Shown piece after piece: positions 5,167-5,593 of a stretch of DNA of 5,593 nt (positions within the stretch are counted from its first letter, which is position 1; each line of letters starts with the position of its first letter). The notes beneath the pieces are model-generated. The model was given only the letters and a program-made list of their open reading frames with translations. It was not told where the DNA came from and did no database searches. The DNA comes from an uncultured Clostridium sp. (lineage in GTDB: Bacteria; Bacillota; Clostridia; UBA1212; UBA1255). The position numbers and the translations under genes were made by a program. The stretch covers positions 1 through 5,593 of the forward strand of contig USLW01000160.1 in the NCBI GenBank assembly GCA_900555605.1. Direction: 5' to 3'.

Positions 5167-5593
5167 ATGATTCGCGTCACGCATCTCACTGCGGAATACC
5201 AGGAACAGCCTATCGGAATTGAGACACAGCACGTTCGCTTCGGCTGGCAGACAGAAGCTGCCGTACATAGCTGGCGGCAGGCATTTTACCGTATCGTGGT
5301 GCGGGAAATCGGCGGCGCCGTTATGTGGGACAGCGGCAAAGTGCCTGAACGGCGCGCAGAGAATATTCTGTACGCGGGAAAATGTCTCGAATCCTGCGGA
5401 CGGTATTTTTTTACCGTAACGGTCTGGGGGGAAGACGGTTCCGCGGCAAGTGCGGACAGCACGTTTGAAATGGGACTCTTTGATGTGCATTTTACCGCCG
5501 CCTGGATCGGCCATCCGCACCCGCGTCCCGGCTGGGGCACTTATTTGCGAAAGAATTTTACCGTGGCTGCCGGAAAAACGGTGGCTGCAGGCC
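5167..5593 (+). CDS. Alpha-L-rhamnosidase (GH78), N-terminal part, truncated by window edge
   Basis: This enzyme family hydrolyses terminal alpha-L-rhamnose from plant glycosides, pectin side chains and flavonoids. Only the first 142 codons are present and the frame is still open at base 5593. Visible segments follow the family's N-terminal beta-sandwich: QPIGIETQHVRFGWQ (usually NPxGID...PRFSW), QAFYRIVV, MWDSGKV, ILYAGKCLESCGRYFFTVTV with a VWGEDGS turn, TFEMGLFD, AAWIGH, then YLRKNFTV, the start of the second domain. The catalytic (alpha/alpha)6 barrel lies beyond the window. There is no signal peptide, so it probably acts in the cytosol on imported oligosaccharides or glycosides. The ATG at 5167 is chosen because of AAGGGGGG eight nt upstream and because the family motif begins a dozen residues later. 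It has its own promoter at 5052-5080. Family identity is firm; substrate is not. Confidence 0.9.
   Translation, partial: MIRVTHLTAEYQEQPIGIETQHVRFGWQTEAAVHSWRQAFYRIVVREIGGAVMWDSGKVPERRAENILYAGKCLESCGRYFFTVTVWGEDGSAASADSTFEMGLFDVHFTAAWIGHPHPRPGWGTYLRKNFTVAAGKTVAAG

Noticed and set aside
5140..5520. 126-codon and 84-codon minus-strand frames over the right end
   Set aside because: They lie antisense to the GH78 N-terminal coding sequence, which explains the region fully.

Overview
The window looks like a chromosomal piece of an anaerobic, clostridia-type Firmicute, probably a gut Lachnospirales/Oscillospirales-like organism. The signs are purine-rich GGAGG-type ribosome binding sites, sigma-A-type promoters with 17-nt spacers, a short ThiC (437 aa), a small Cys-anchored lipoprotein and a signal-less GH78 alpha-L-rhamnosidase. 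All supported genes lie on the + strand. The genus is an inference; I could not run a search.

Layout. (1) 1-2184 holds thiamine pyrimidine synthesis: a thiD whose first ~16 codons lie before the window, then complete thiC, closed by a rho-independent terminator (2231-2270). No TPP riboswitch lies inside the window; if there is one it is upstream of thiD. (2) 2300-4373 is a separate unit with its own strong promoter (TTGACA-17-TACAAT), a perfect 12-bp palindrome over the expected transcription start, and three coding segments. The first is a wrecked gene: a short MarR-like N-terminus joined to the C-terminal part of a DUF1848-type Cys-motif protein, with at least one frameshift. The second is an intact SplB-like radical SAM protein. 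The third is a broken formamidopyrimidine-DNA glycosylase (fpg/mutM) with a ~45-codon internal deletion and an in-frame TGA. (3) 4600-4959 encodes a small low-complexity lipoprotein, followed by a 12-bp-stem terminator (4988-5021). (4) From 5052 there is a promoter, a leader hairpin and the first 142 codons of an alpha-L-rhamnosidase that runs off the right edge.

How the parts relate. ThiC makes HMP-phosphate and ThiD phosphorylates it to HMP-diphosphate, so these two form one pathway block. The middle unit combines a SplB-type radical SAM enzyme, a second Cys-motif protein and a base-excision glycosylase under a probably autoregulated promoter. This suggests a decaying accessory cassette, possibly for DNA or nucleotide repair, in which only the radical SAM gene remains whole. 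That is the most interesting part of the window. The lipoprotein and rhamnosidase are unrelated downstream units.
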